Positions 7,524 to 15,427 of a stretch of 64,000 nt of DNA are shown piece after piece. The notes under the pieces are model-generated. The model was not told where the DNA came from, did not search any database, and worked only from the letters and a program-made list of their open reading frames with translations. The stretch is taken from NCBI GenBank assembly GCA_031422295.1, contig JANOQM010000099.1, forward strand, positions 62,001 through 126,000. Reading direction: 5' to 3'. Each line of letters starts with the position of its first letter. Positions within the stretch are counted from its first letter, which is position 1. Source of the stretch: JANOMH01 sp031422295 (GTDB lineage: Bacteria > Pseudomonadota > Alphaproteobacteria > Rhodobacterales > Rhodobacteraceae). The position numbers and the translations under genes were made by a program.

Positions 7524-8957
7524 ATGATCTCCATCGACACCTTCCACCTCACCCCCAGCACCCCCGGCACACTCCAGTCCCGCATCCAGCAGATGGTCGC
7601 CCAGGGTATCCTGTCGGGCCGCTTCCGGGCGGGCGAGCGGCTGCCTTCGTCGCGGGCCTTGGCACTACATCTGGGGGTCAGCCGGATTACGGTAACCCTC
7701 GCCTATACCGAATTGGTGGCCGATGATTACCTAAGCGCCCGGGGCCGGTCGGGGTATTACGTGAGCGCGAACGCCCCCGAGCCGCCCGACTTCCCGGCTC
7801 GGGCTTCTGGCCCCGGTACAGTCAACTGGCTGGAATTACTGCCAAAATCCCCCTCGCTCGGGATCACCAAACCCGCCGATTGGGCCAGTTACCGCTACAA
7901 CTTCATCTACGGCCAGTCCGACCCCACGCTGTTCGACAGCGCCAACTGGCGGCTCTGCGCCTTGCAAGCCTTGGGCAAGCGCGATTTCGACAGCCTCACC
8001 GCCGATCAATACGATGGCGACGACCCGCTGCTGATCGACTATATCACCCGGCAAACCCTGCCCCGGCGTGGCATCCTCGCCGCCCCCGACGAGGTGCTGC
8101 TGACCATGGGCGCGCAGAACGCCCTCTGGCTCACCGCGCAACTGCTGACCCCCAACCGCAACACGGTGATCGAGGACCCCGGTTACCCGGCCCTCCGCGC
8201 CCTGCTGTCCCAAACCCACACCATCCTGACCCCTCTGGCTCTGGACCAAGACGGCCTCGACCCCGCCACCATCCCGCCCGGCACCGACGTGGTCTTTACC
8301 ACCCCCAGCCACCAGTGCCCCACGACCACCACCATGCCCCACGCCCGCCGTCAGGCTCTGCTCGACCGGGCCGAGGCCGACAACATGCTGATTGTCGAGG
8401 ATGATTATGAGTTCGAGATGTCCTTCCTGCGCCCCGCCGCCCCCGCCTTGAAATCCATGGATAAAACCGGGCGGGTGATCTACATCGGCTCCTTCTCCAA
8501 GTCGATCTTCCCCGGCCTGCGGCTCGGCTACCTCGTCGGCCCCGCCCCGTTCATCGCCGCCGCCCGGGCGCTGCGGGCCAGCATCCTGCGCCACCCGCCG
8601 GGGCACATCCAGCGCACCACCGCCTATTTCCTGTCCCTCGGCCACTACGACGCCCTGATCCGCCGCATGAGCCGCGCCTACCACGAACGGCGGCGCGTGC
8701 TGGACAGCGCCATCGCGGCGCACGGGCTCCAGGTCGCCGGCACCGGAACCTATGGCGGGTCCAGCCTGTGGATGCGCGCGCCGGGGGTGAACACGTATGA
8801 GCTGGCCGCGCGGCTGCGGGGGGTGGGGGTGCTGATCGAGCCGGGAGCGCCGTTCTTCGCGGGGAGCGGGGGCGTGACGACCGAGTTCTACCGCCTCGCC
8901 TACAGCTCCATCCCGGCTGGGAGGATCGCCGAGGGGGTGGGGTTGGTGGGGGGATGA
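7524..8957 (+). CDS. tauR: MocR/PdxR-type (GntR-aminotransferase fusion) taurine regulator
   Basis: A 477-residue MocR-type regulator. An N-terminal GntR winged helix (about residues 12-85; GRFRAGERLPSSRALA and LGVSRITVTLAY) is joined to an aminotransferase class-I-like domain (about 110-470). The PLP lysine is expected at K326 in SFSKSIFPGLR. Such proteins sense an amino compound through PLP. Its location between tpa and xsc makes it the orthologue of TauR, the activator of taurine genes in Rhodobacter capsulatus. Candidate operators occur before tpa, xsc and tauR itself. The gene is intact although foreign DNA flanks it on both sides. Confidence 0.85.
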   Translation: MISIDTFHLTPSTPGTLQSRIQQMVAQGILSGRFRAGERLPSSRALALHLGVSRITVTLAYTELVADDYLSARGRSGYYVSANAPEPPDFPARASGPGTVNWLELLPKSPSLGITKPADWASYRYNFIYGQSDPTLFDSANWRLCALQALGKRDFDSLTADQYDGDDPLLIDYITRQTLPRRGILAAPDEVLLTMGAQNALWLTAQLLTPNRNTVIEDPGYPALRALLSQTHTILTPLALDQDGLDPATIPPGTDVVFTTPSHQCPTTTTMPHARRQALLDRAEADNMLIVEDDYEFEMSFLRPAAPALKSMDKTGRVIYIGSFSKSIFPGLRLGYLVGPAPFIAAARALRASILRHPPGHIQRTTAYFLSLGHYDALIRRMSRAYHERRRVLDSAIAAHGLQVAGTGTYGGSSLWMRAPGVNTYELAARLRGVGVLIEPGAPFFAGSGGVTTEFYRLAYSSIPAGRIAEGVGLVGG

Positions 8958-8991
8958 GAAACGCAACTTAAAAAAACAAGAATTCTTACCC

Positions 8992-8997
8992 TTGACA
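8992..8997 (+). promoter_or_regulatory. Candidate -35 element of the retron transcript
   Basis: TTGACA lies 31 bp before the first base of the a1 repeat, so a start at or near a1 would fit. The -10 position around 9015-9021 (TCAGGTA) is poor, so the promoter call is weak. The gap between tauR and the ncRNA is otherwise featureless. Confidence 0.35.
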
Positions 8998-9027
8998 GAT
9001 GTTGTATTTCAACCTCAGGTAATGAAA

Positions 9028-9164
9028 CCTAACCCTCTATTTTCGCCGTTGAATCCACGGCGGATAGCGTTACTTTTGGCCAAAAGACCTGGCCATTATG
9101 TGATGTGACCTTACGACCTTGCAACTGTATGAATGCCTCGAGCGGGTAGAGAACGAGGGTTAGG
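9028..9164 (+). ncRNA. Retron ncRNA (msr-msd) bounded by a 10-bp a1/a2 inverted repeat
   Basis: CCTAACCCTC at 9028-9037 is perfectly complementary to GAGGGTTAGG at 9155-9164, matching the a1/a2 arrangement that brackets msr-msd in retrons. Inside lie a stem-loop at 9037-9067 (CTAT / CGCCGT, loop TGAATCC, ACGGCG / ATAG) and a palindrome CTTTTGGCCAAAAG at 9073-9086. GGCCA (9078-9082) can alternatively pair with TGGCC (9090-9094). An AGC trinucleotide at 9066-9068 is one candidate for the branching guanosine, but the priming site and msDNA length cannot be fixed by eye. The element sits directly upstream of the reverse transcriptase, the usual place, and a2 overlaps the RT ribosome-binding region. 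Confidence 0.7.
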
Positions 9165-9170
9165 GCCAAC

Positions 9171-10661
9171 TTGCTGAAAACATACACTCCAAGTCAGACT
9201 TTGGCGTTGCTAAAAAGTGCAGAGAGTTATGTTCAAGTTGCTCTTGCTCTTGAATTAAATCCAAAAAAATTCCTATTTGTACTTAAGCACTGCGATTCCG
9301 GAAGATACTATTTTCAGTTTTCTATTCCTAAAAAGACCGGCGGCTCAAGAATAATATGTAAACCGCTCCGCGGACTTGCAATGGCGCAAGAAAACTTTGC
9401 AGAAGTTGTAAATGAACTATATCAGCCAAAAAATCATGTGAAGGGTTATGTAAGCGGCGAGTCCTTCCTGACAAATGCAAAGTACCACGAAAGAAGTAAA
9501 TGGCTGCTAAATATTGATATCGAGGATTTTTTCGGATCAATCACGTTCCCAAGGGTTCGAGGATTGTTCTTGTCTGAATACTTTGGATTTAATCAAGTAG
9601 TTGCCACATGCCTTGCGCGCATATGCACATTTCAGAATTCCCTGCCACAGGGGGCGAAAACATCGCCGGTTCTCTCAAACATCATCGCATACCATATTGA
9701 TCGCAGGCTAATCATGCTAGCAAAGTCAAATAAAGTCAGGTTTACGCGATACGCAGATGATATTACCTTTTCTTCAACAATTTTTCCTGTGTCTACTGCT
9801 TTTGTGAAATCTTGGGAGCCAGTGAGTGGCGCCAGATCAGTTGAACTTAGCCGACAGCTCTTAGATGTTTTTAGGCAGGCAAATTTTGAAATAAAGGCAT
9901 CCAAAACTAGACTTCAGTTGAAGGATGAGCGACAGGTAGTAACTGGTTTGGTTGTCAACAAACGCGCAAACATACGCCGCTCCCAAATCTCAAATCTTAG
10001 AATGAAGATACATTCGATTAACAAGTTTGGAGTTGAAGATTCTGCAAAACTTTGGCTTGGCCCGGATGCCAAAGCTCAAGATATGGAAGATTTTGTTGGG
10101 GGTTGGCTTTCCTATATAAGGCAAGTTCGAGGTGCGAATGACCAAGTATTGGCAAAACTCGCCAAGCAGGCTCTAGTTAAACTACATTCACTTCCCAAAT
10201 GGGTAAAGGACCAAGCTGACATGATCTTGCAACATGATGTATTTCTCTCACATGCTTCCGAGGATAAAGATATTGTTCGACCCTTAAAAGACAAACTCGA
10301 AGCACTTGGAGTAGTAGTTTTCTTCGATGAATCGAGCATATCATGGGGCGACTCGATTGTCGAGAAAGTAAACCAAGGGTTATTAATGTCGAAATTTTTT
10401 GTGCCGTATCTCAGTGAGAACTTCGCCAAGAAGGGTTGGACGAACAAGGAATTGAACTCTGCAATTAGTCTGAATATTAGCAGAAAGGGTCGTATATTGC
10501 CCATAACATCCGCTTCGTTCAATGTTGAAAAAAACTATCCTCTATTGGGGGAAACCCTATACAGGAAATGGCCATCCAGTTCGGCAGACGTTTCCAAGTT
10601 TATTGATGAGACATGCGACGCAATCATCAAAAAAGTAGAAGAAATAAAATCGAAAATCTAG
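9171..10661 (+). CDS. Retron reverse transcriptase fused to a C-terminal TIR effector domain
   Basis: A 496-residue fusion. Residues about 1-310 are a retron-type reverse transcriptase: SIPKKTGGSRIICKP, retron motif NAxxH as NAKYH (102-106), catalytic D116 in NIDIEDFF, LPQGAKTSP (from 158), RYADDITF with YADD at 194-197, and retron VTG at 257-259. Residues about 352-490 are a TIR domain starting HDVFLSHASEDKD, with a likely NADase glutamate E427 in WTNKEL. Start is TTG; no in-frame ATG is near, and a stop lies at 9147. GAGG/AGGG of the a2 repeat serve as ribosome site. RT-TIR retrons are known anti-phage systems in which TIR NAD depletion kills infected cells. The gene is AT-rich and uses AGA/ATA codons unlike its neighbours, a clear sign of transfer into the tau cluster. 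Confidence 0.92.
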   Translation: MLKTYTPSQTLALLKSAESYVQVALALELNPKKFLFVLKHCDSGRYYFQFSIPKKTGGSRIICKPLRGLAMAQENFAEVVNELYQPKNHVKGYVSGESFLTNAKYHERSKWLLNIDIEDFFGSITFPRVRGLFLSEYFGFNQVVATCLARICTFQNSLPQGAKTSPVLSNIIAYHIDRRLIMLAKSNKVRFTRYADDITFSSTIFPVSTAFVKSWEPVSGARSVELSRQLLDVFRQANFEIKASKTRLQLKDERQVVTGLVVNKRANIRRSQISNLRMKIHSINKFGVEDSAKLWLGPDAKAQDMEDFVGGWLSYIRQVRGANDQVLAKLAKQALVKLHSLPKWVKDQADMILQHDVFLSHASEDKDIVRPLKDKLEALGVVVFFDESSISWGDSIVEKVNQGLLMSKFFVPYLSENFAKKGWTNKELNSAISLNISRKGRILPITSASFNVEKNYPLLGETLYRKWPSSSADVSKFIDETCDAIIKKVEEIKSKI

Positions 10662-10666
10662 AAGTT

Positions 10667-10699
10667 CTGGCCCTATCCCCCACCCCCATCTGGCCCTAC
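10667..10699 (+). promoter_or_regulatory. Candidate TauR operator upstream of xsc
   Basis: CTGGCCCTAT (10667-10676) and CTGGCCCTAC (10690-10699) are direct repeats with a 23-bp period, identical in spacing to the pair before tpa. They begin five bases after the retron stop codon and 57-89 bp before the xsc start, so the xsc control region survived the insertion. A -10 element was not identified with confidence. Confidence 0.6.
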
Positions 10700-10755
10700 T
10701 GCCCCCCCTCCACACACAATACCCTGCCCCCAACCCCGGACAGGACTCCCCACAA

Positions 10756-12522
10756 ATGAAAATGACCACCGAAGAAGCCTTCGTCAAAACCCTGCAGATG
10801 CACGGCATCCAACATGCCTTCGGCATCATCGGCTCGGCCTTCATGCCGATCTCTGACCTGTTCCCCAAGGCGGGCATCACCTTCCACGACTGCGCCCATG
10901 AAGGCTCCGGCGGGATGATGGCGGACGGTTATACCCGCGCGTCCGGTAAGATGAGCATGATGATCGCGCAGAACGGCCCCGGCGTCACCAACCTCGTCAC
11001 CGCCGTCAAGACCGCCTACTGGAACCACACCCCCCTGCTGCTGATCACCCCGCAAGCCGCCAACAAGACCATTGGCATGGGCGGGTTTCAGGAGGTCGAA
11101 CAGATGGCGCTGTTCAAGGATATGGTGGCGTATCAAGAGGAGGTGCGCGACCCCTCCCGCGTCGCCGAGGTCCTCAACCGTGTGATATTACAGGCCAAAC
11201 GCGCGAGCGCCCCCGCCCAGATCAACATGCCCCGCGATTACTGGACCCAAGTGATCGACATCGACCTGCCCGCGATGGTGGAGTTTGAGCGGCCTGCGGG
11301 GGGTGCAGAGGCGATCCAACAGGCCGCCGACCTGCTGTCCCATGCCAAATTCCCGGTCATCCTGAACGGCGCCGGCGTGATCCTGTCCGATGCGATCCCG
11401 GCCACCATCGCACTGGCAAACAAACTCACCGCCCCGGTCTGTGTCGGCTACCAGCACAACGACGCCTTCCCCGGCTCGCACCCCTTATTCGCCGGGCCTT
11501 TGGGCTATAACGGGTCCAAGGCCGCAATGGCGTTGATTTCCAAGGCGGATGTGGTATGTTGTCTGGGCACCCGACTCAATCCGTTCTCAACGTTGCCGGG
11601 TTACGCGCTGGACTACTGGCCAAAGACGGCCAAGATCATCCAAGTCGACATCAATCCCGACAGGGTCGGGTTGACGAAACATGTGACAGTCGGAATTGTC
11701 GGCGACGCAAGAAAAGTCGCCGAGCAGCTTTTGGCGCGTCTAAATCCCACCGCAGGCGATGAAAACCGGGCCGACCGCAAGGCCACCATCGCCCAGACCA
11801 AGTCCGAATGGGCGCAGCAACTCAGTTCCATGGACCACGAGGATGACGACCCCGGCACCACATGGAACGCCCGCGCCCGTGCCGACAAGCCCGATTGGAT
11901 GTCCCCCCGCATGGCCTGGCGCGCAATCCAGTCCGCCCTGCCCAAACACGCAATCATCAGCAGCGACATCGGCAACAACTGCGCCATCGGCAACGCCTAT
12001 CCGACCTTCGAAAAGGGTAGAAAATATCTCGCCCCCGGCCTGTTCGGCCCCTGTGGTTACGGCCTGCCCAGCATCATCGGCGCAAAAATCGCCTGCCCGG
12101 ATACCCCCGTTGTCGGCTTCGCCGGTGACGGCGCGTTCGGCATCGCGGTCACCGAACTGACCGCAATAGGCCGCCCCGAATGGCCCGCCATCACCATGGT
12201 CGTATTCCGCAACTATCAGTGGGGCGCGGAAAAACGTAATTCGACATTGTGGTACGACGATAATTTCGTCGGCACCGAACTGGATACCCAAGTCAGCTAC
12301 GCCGGTATCGCCAAAGCCTGCGGCCTTCAGGGCGTGCAGGCCCGCACCATGGACGAGTTGCGCGACATGCTGACCAAAGCGATTGACGACCAGATGCAGC
12401 ACGGCAAAACCACCCTGATCGAAGCGCTGATAAACCAAGAACTCGGCGAGCCCTTCCGCCGCGACGCGATGAAAAAGCCCGTCGCCGTCGCAGGTATCGA
12501 CCCGGCGGACATGCGCGCCTGA
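10756..12522 (+). CDS. xsc: Sulfoacetaldehyde acetyltransferase
   Basis: Thiamine-diphosphate enzyme (588 residues) that splits sulfoacetaldehyde with phosphate into acetyl phosphate and sulfite in the cytoplasm. The three TPP-enzyme domains are in order: Pyr domain (about 1-170, with GIIGSAFMPISDLF and AHEGSGGMMADGY), central domain (about 190-350), and PP domain (about 370-560, with the cofactor-binding GDGAFGIAVTELTAIGR and FRNYQWGAEKRN). Length matches Xsc. The start has CAGGA upstream. The stop overlaps the tauE start (TGATG). It heads an operon that continues through tauE, pta, ackA and probably soeABC. Confidence 0.93.
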   Translation: MKMTTEEAFVKTLQMHGIQHAFGIIGSAFMPISDLFPKAGITFHDCAHEGSGGMMADGYTRASGKMSMMIAQNGPGVTNLVTAVKTAYWNHTPLLLITPQAANKTIGMGGFQEVEQMALFKDMVAYQEEVRDPSRVAEVLNRVILQAKRASAPAQINMPRDYWTQVIDIDLPAMVEFERPAGGAEAIQQAADLLSHAKFPVILNGAGVILSDAIPATIALANKLTAPVCVGYQHNDAFPGSHPLFAGPLGYNGSKAAMALISKADVVCCLGTRLNPFSTLPGYALDYWPKTAKIIQVDINPDRVGLTKHVTVGIVGDARKVAEQLLARLNPTAGDENRADRKATIAQTKSEWAQQLSSMDHEDDDPGTTWNARARADKPDWMSPRMAWRAIQSALPKHAIISSDIGNNCAIGNAYPTFEKGRKYLAPGLFGPCGYGLPSIIGAKIACPDTPVVGFAGDGAFGIAVTELTAIGRPEWPAITMVVFRNYQWGAEKRNSTLWYDDNFVGTELDTQVSYAGIAKACGLQGVQARTMDELRDMLTKAIDDQMQHGKTTLIEALINQELGEPFRRDAMKKPVAVAGIDPADMRA

Positions 12523-13262
12523 TGCCCTTCGAACTAAGCTTGGCCGCAACGCTGTGGATGGCCGCAGCCATCCTCGTCGCCGCCTTCGTGCGCGGCTACT
12601 CCGGCTTTGGCTATTCGGCCATGGTCATCGCAGCCTCCAGCCTCGTTACCAATCCGCTGAACTTTGTCGCTGTCGTTGTCATTCTGGAAACCGCGATGTC
12701 GCTTCAGGCGGCCAAAGGGGCTGGCCCTGATGTGGACTGGCGCCGCGTCGGGTTCCTGATGTTCGGGGCCGCCGTGGGCCTGCCGCTGGGCCTGTGGGTG
12801 CTGACTGGCGTCGACGAGGATACCGCCCGCGCCGTGATCTCTGGCTATGTGCTGGTGATGTGCGGCGTCCTGCTGGTCGGTTGGCGGTTACGAGCCGAAG
12901 TGCGGGGGGCGGGCAATGTCGTCGCCGGGCTGGTGTCGGGGCTGGCCAATGCACCGGGGATGGGCGGGCTGCCGATTGCTGCGTTCTTCGCCGCGCAACC
13001 AATGCAGGCAGCGGTATTCCGGGCCACGCTGATCGCGTATTTCCCGCTGCTCGACCTGTATTCCGCGCCGCTTTACTGGTGGGCGGGGCTAGTGACATGG
13101 GATACGCTCTGGGCGGCGCTGATCGCCCTGCCGCTCACCTTCCTCGGCAACTGGCTCGGCAGCCGCCATTTTCTGCACACAGACCCGCAGGATTTCCGGC
13201 GCTTCGCGATTCTGCTATTGGCTGGACTGGCGGTCCTCGGCCTGATCAAATCCGCGCTATGA
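12522..13262 (+). CDS. tauE: TSUP-family sulfite/sulfonate exporter TauE/SafE
   Basis: A 246-residue inner-membrane protein with about seven or eight hydrophobic segments and the family glycine-rich start AFVRGYSGFGYSAMV, repeated in the second half as GLANAPGMGGLPIAAFF. TauE/SafE proteins export sulfite or sulfoacetate. Placed between xsc and pta, it likely relieves the sulfite made by Xsc. It overlaps xsc upstream (TGATG) and pta downstream (ATGA), so the three genes are translationally coupled. Confidence 0.85.
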   Translation: MPFELSLAATLWMAAAILVAAFVRGYSGFGYSAMVIAASSLVTNPLNFVAVVVILETAMSLQAAKGAGPDVDWRRVGFLMFGAAVGLPLGLWVLTGVDEDTARAVISGYVLVMCGVLLVGWRLRAEVRGAGNVVAGLVSGLANAPGMGGLPIAAFFAAQPMQAAVFRATLIAYFPLLDLYSAPLYWWAGLVTWDTLWAALIALPLTFLGNWLGSRHFLHTDPQDFRRFAILLLAGLAVLGLIKSAL

Positions 13263-14197
13263 CCCAGCCGCTGCATTTCCTCTCGCCCCTCAGCCCACAC
13301 TGCCCCGACCGCCTGCTCAATCAGGCCAGCAGCCTGCCCATTCCCCGTGTGGCACTGGTGAATGCCGGGTCCACCACCCCGCTGCAAGGACTGCGCGAGG
13401 CCACCGATCTTGGCCTAGCCCACCCAATCCTGATCGGCGATCAGGCCAAAATCCGCGCCGCCGCCGACCAGATCGGCTGGGATATCGCCCCCTTCCGGCT
13501 GATCCACGCGCCCGATGCCGAAGCCGCCCCCGCCGCCGCCGCACTGGCAGTCAAGGGAGAGGCGGCCAGCATCATGAAAGGCCAGATCCACACTTCGACC
13601 TTCCTCAAGGGGCTACTGCCCAGCGCGGCGGGCCTCAGGGCCAAAGGCTCAATCTGCGGCCATATCTTTCACATCACCACACCCGGTTCCGACCGGCCCC
13701 TGCTGCTCACTGACGCCGCCCTGAACTCTGCCCCTGACGTGGAAACCCGTCAGGCTTGCCTGACCCTTGCCGTCACTCTGGCCATGGCGCTTGGCATCAA
13801 AAACCCCAAAGCCGGGCTTCTGGCCCCGTCCGAGGATATCACCCCCGGTATCCCGAACACTGCCGAGGCCGCCGCCATTGCCGCATGGGCCAAAACCGCT
13901 TTGCCCATGGCAACGGTGCAGGGCCCTATGGCGCTCGACCTGATCCTGTCACGTGCGGCGGCCTTGGCGAAAGACTACACATCCGACATCTCCGGCGACG
14001 CCGACATCATCGTCGTGCCCGACATCACCACTGGCAACGCCCTGTTCAAACTCATGGTCCTCGGCATGGGCTGCTGTGCGGGCGGGATCGTCATGGGGCT
14101 CAAGGTTCCGGTGCTACTCACCTCGCGCAGCCAGCAATCGCCCGACCGGATCGCATCGGCAGCCCTTGGGGTCATCGCCGCAGGACTAACACGATGA
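13259..14197 (+). CDS. pta: Phosphate acetyltransferase (PTA_PTB family)
   Basis: A 312-residue phosphotransacetylase of the short PTA/PTB type. In taurine degraders it converts acetyl phosphate from Xsc to acetyl-CoA. Family features include RVALVNAGSTTPLQGLREA at the start of the fold, GEAASIMKGQIHTSTFLKG, and the C-terminal region GNALFKLMVLGMGCCAGGIVMG followed by TSRSQQSPDR. The start was set at the ATGA overlap with tauE. A butyryl-specific PTB is possible by sequence, but the context favours acetyl phosphate. Confidence 0.85.
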   Translation: MTQPLHFLSPLSPHCPDRLLNQASSLPIPRVALVNAGSTTPLQGLREATDLGLAHPILIGDQAKIRAAADQIGWDIAPFRLIHAPDAEAAPAAAALAVKGEAASIMKGQIHTSTFLKGLLPSAAGLRAKGSICGHIFHITTPGSDRPLLLTDAALNSAPDVETRQACLTLAVTLAMALGIKNPKAGLLAPSEDITPGIPNTAEAAAIAAWAKTALPMATVQGPMALDLILSRAAALAKDYTSDISGDADIIVVPDITTGNALFKLMVLGMGCCAGGIVMGLKVPVLLTSRSQQSPDRIASAALGVIAAGLTR

Positions 14198-14202
14198 CGT
14201 GG

Positions 14203-14266
14203 TTTTCGGAGTTGCCCAAATACCTGCGGGGGGACGCGCCCCTTGCGCGGGGGGGCAGCGCCCCCC
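14203..14266. repeat. Dispersed intergenic repeat plus GC-rich hairpin between pta and ackA
   Basis: TTTTCGGAGTTGCCCAAATACC from 14203 recurs almost identically at 25276. It is followed by a strong GC hairpin (GGGGGGGC / GCGCCCCCC, 14249-14266). There is no T-run, so it may process or attenuate the pta-ackA mRNA rather than terminate it. Confidence 0.6.
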
Positions 14267-14300
14267 TACTGCCAGTCGAGTCCAAGCGCAGAGGTCGGCG

Positions 14301-15359
14301 ATGATCCTCGTCCTGAACGCAGGCTCCTCCTCGCTCAGGGCTGCCCTGTTCCAGCCAGACCTCACCCCAGTCCTGTCCGCCGCAGTGTCCGAGATCGGCG
14401 GGGCCAGCCAGCTCGGCATTCAAGGCACAAAAACCGACGCCGCAGCCCCCAACCACAAAACTGCCCTCACCCTGATCCTCGCGGCCCTGGCCCGAGCCGA
14501 CCACCCGCTGACCCAGATCACCGCCGCCGCCCACCGCGTTGTCCACGGCGGCGCGAGCCTCACTGCCCCCGTCAAACTCACCCCCGCCAGCATTGCAGAA
14601 ATCCGCACCTGCTCGCCCCTCGCCCCGCTGCACAACCCCGCCAACCTCGCGGCCATCGACGCGCTCAGCCACCTCGCCCCCGACCTGCCACAATACGCCA
14701 GCTTCGACACCGCCTTTCACGCGACAATCTCCCCCGTCGAAACCAGCTACGCCCTGCCCCTCGATGACCGGGCCAACGGCCTGCGCCGCTATGGCTTTCA
14801 CGGCATCAGCTACGCCTCCCTGATCACCCAGATCGACCCGCTCCCCGAAAAACTCCTCGCCTTCCACCTCGGCAACGGCGCCAGCCTCTGCGCCATCCTG
14901 CACGGCCAATCCATCGCCACCTCGATGGGCTACTCCCCCACCGACGGCCTGACCATGGGCACCCGCTCCGGGTCCATCGATCCCATGGCCGTCCTCGCCC
15001 TCGCCCGGACCCACGGCATTGACGAAACAGCCCAACTCCTGAACCACCAGTCCGGCCTCAAAGCCCTCGGCGGAACCAACGACATGGCCACGCTGCTACA
15101 ACGTACCGACCCCGACGCCCGTTTCGCCATCGACCACTTCTGCCACCACGCCGCCCGCCACGCGGGGTCCGCCATTACCGCCATGGGCGGGCTTGATGCG
15201 ATCGCCTTCACCGGCGGCATCGGCGAAAACGCCCCGCTGATCCGCGACAAGATCACCGCTCAACTCGCATACCTCGGCCCCAAACCGATCCACATCATCC
15301 CCGCACAGGAAGAACGCCAGATCGCCCGCGACGCCCTGTCGCTGATCAACGTTCCCTGA
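14301..15359 (+). CDS. ackA: Acetate kinase
   Basis: ASKHA-fold kinase (352 residues), converting acetyl phosphate and ADP to acetate and ATP. Recognisable blocks are the N-terminal MILVLNAGSSSLRAALF, the HRVVHGG signature, DTAFH, GFHGISY, FHLGNGASLCAI, MGYSPTDGLTMGTRSGSIDP and FTGGIGENAPLIR. It is shorter than the roughly 400-residue standard enzyme but keeps the signatures. The ATG follows GAGG; upstream in-frame codons come from the repeat region and were excluded. With pta it gives the cell two routes for the acetyl phosphate made by Xsc, assimilation or ATP formation with acetate release. Confidence 0.9.
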   Translation: MILVLNAGSSSLRAALFQPDLTPVLSAAVSEIGGASQLGIQGTKTDAAAPNHKTALTLILAALARADHPLTQITAAAHRVVHGGASLTAPVKLTPASIAEIRTCSPLAPLHNPANLAAIDALSHLAPDLPQYASFDTAFHATISPVETSYALPLDDRANGLRRYGFHGISYASLITQIDPLPEKLLAFHLGNGASLCAILHGQSIATSMGYSPTDGLTMGTRSGSIDPMAVLALARTHGIDETAQLLNHQSGLKALGGTNDMATLLQRTDPDARFAIDHFCHHAARHAGSAITAMGGLDAIAFTGGIGENAPLIRDKITAQLAYLGPKPIHIIPAQEERQIARDALSLINVP

Positions 15360-15427
15360 ATGTCGCTTTCAGGCCGACAACGTTCCGCAAACCCGCTACA
15401 CCCTAGAAAACCAACCGCAAAGCAGCA

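Noticed and set aside
7836..8966. Long antisense open frame across tauR, and similar frames in xsc, soeA, rfbD and elsewhere
   Set aside because: They are by-products of high GC3 in the real genes; they have no ribosome sites, no recognisable domains and biased composition.
9028..9164. Reading the dyads upstream of the reverse transcriptase as a tauR terminator
   Set aside because: No T-run follows the stems, and the outer repeat is exactly placed for a1/a2 next to a retron-type RT, so a retron ncRNA explains it better.
9171..10661. Group II intron or diversity-generating retroelement for the reverse transcriptase
   Set aside because: There is no maturase or HNH domain and no intron-like RNA; no variable repeat or target gene was seen; NAxxH and VTG point to a retron.
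14199..14300. N-terminal extension of acetate kinase
   Set aside because: The extra codons derive from the dispersed repeat and GC hairpin; the conserved kinase start MILVLNAGSS is at 14301.
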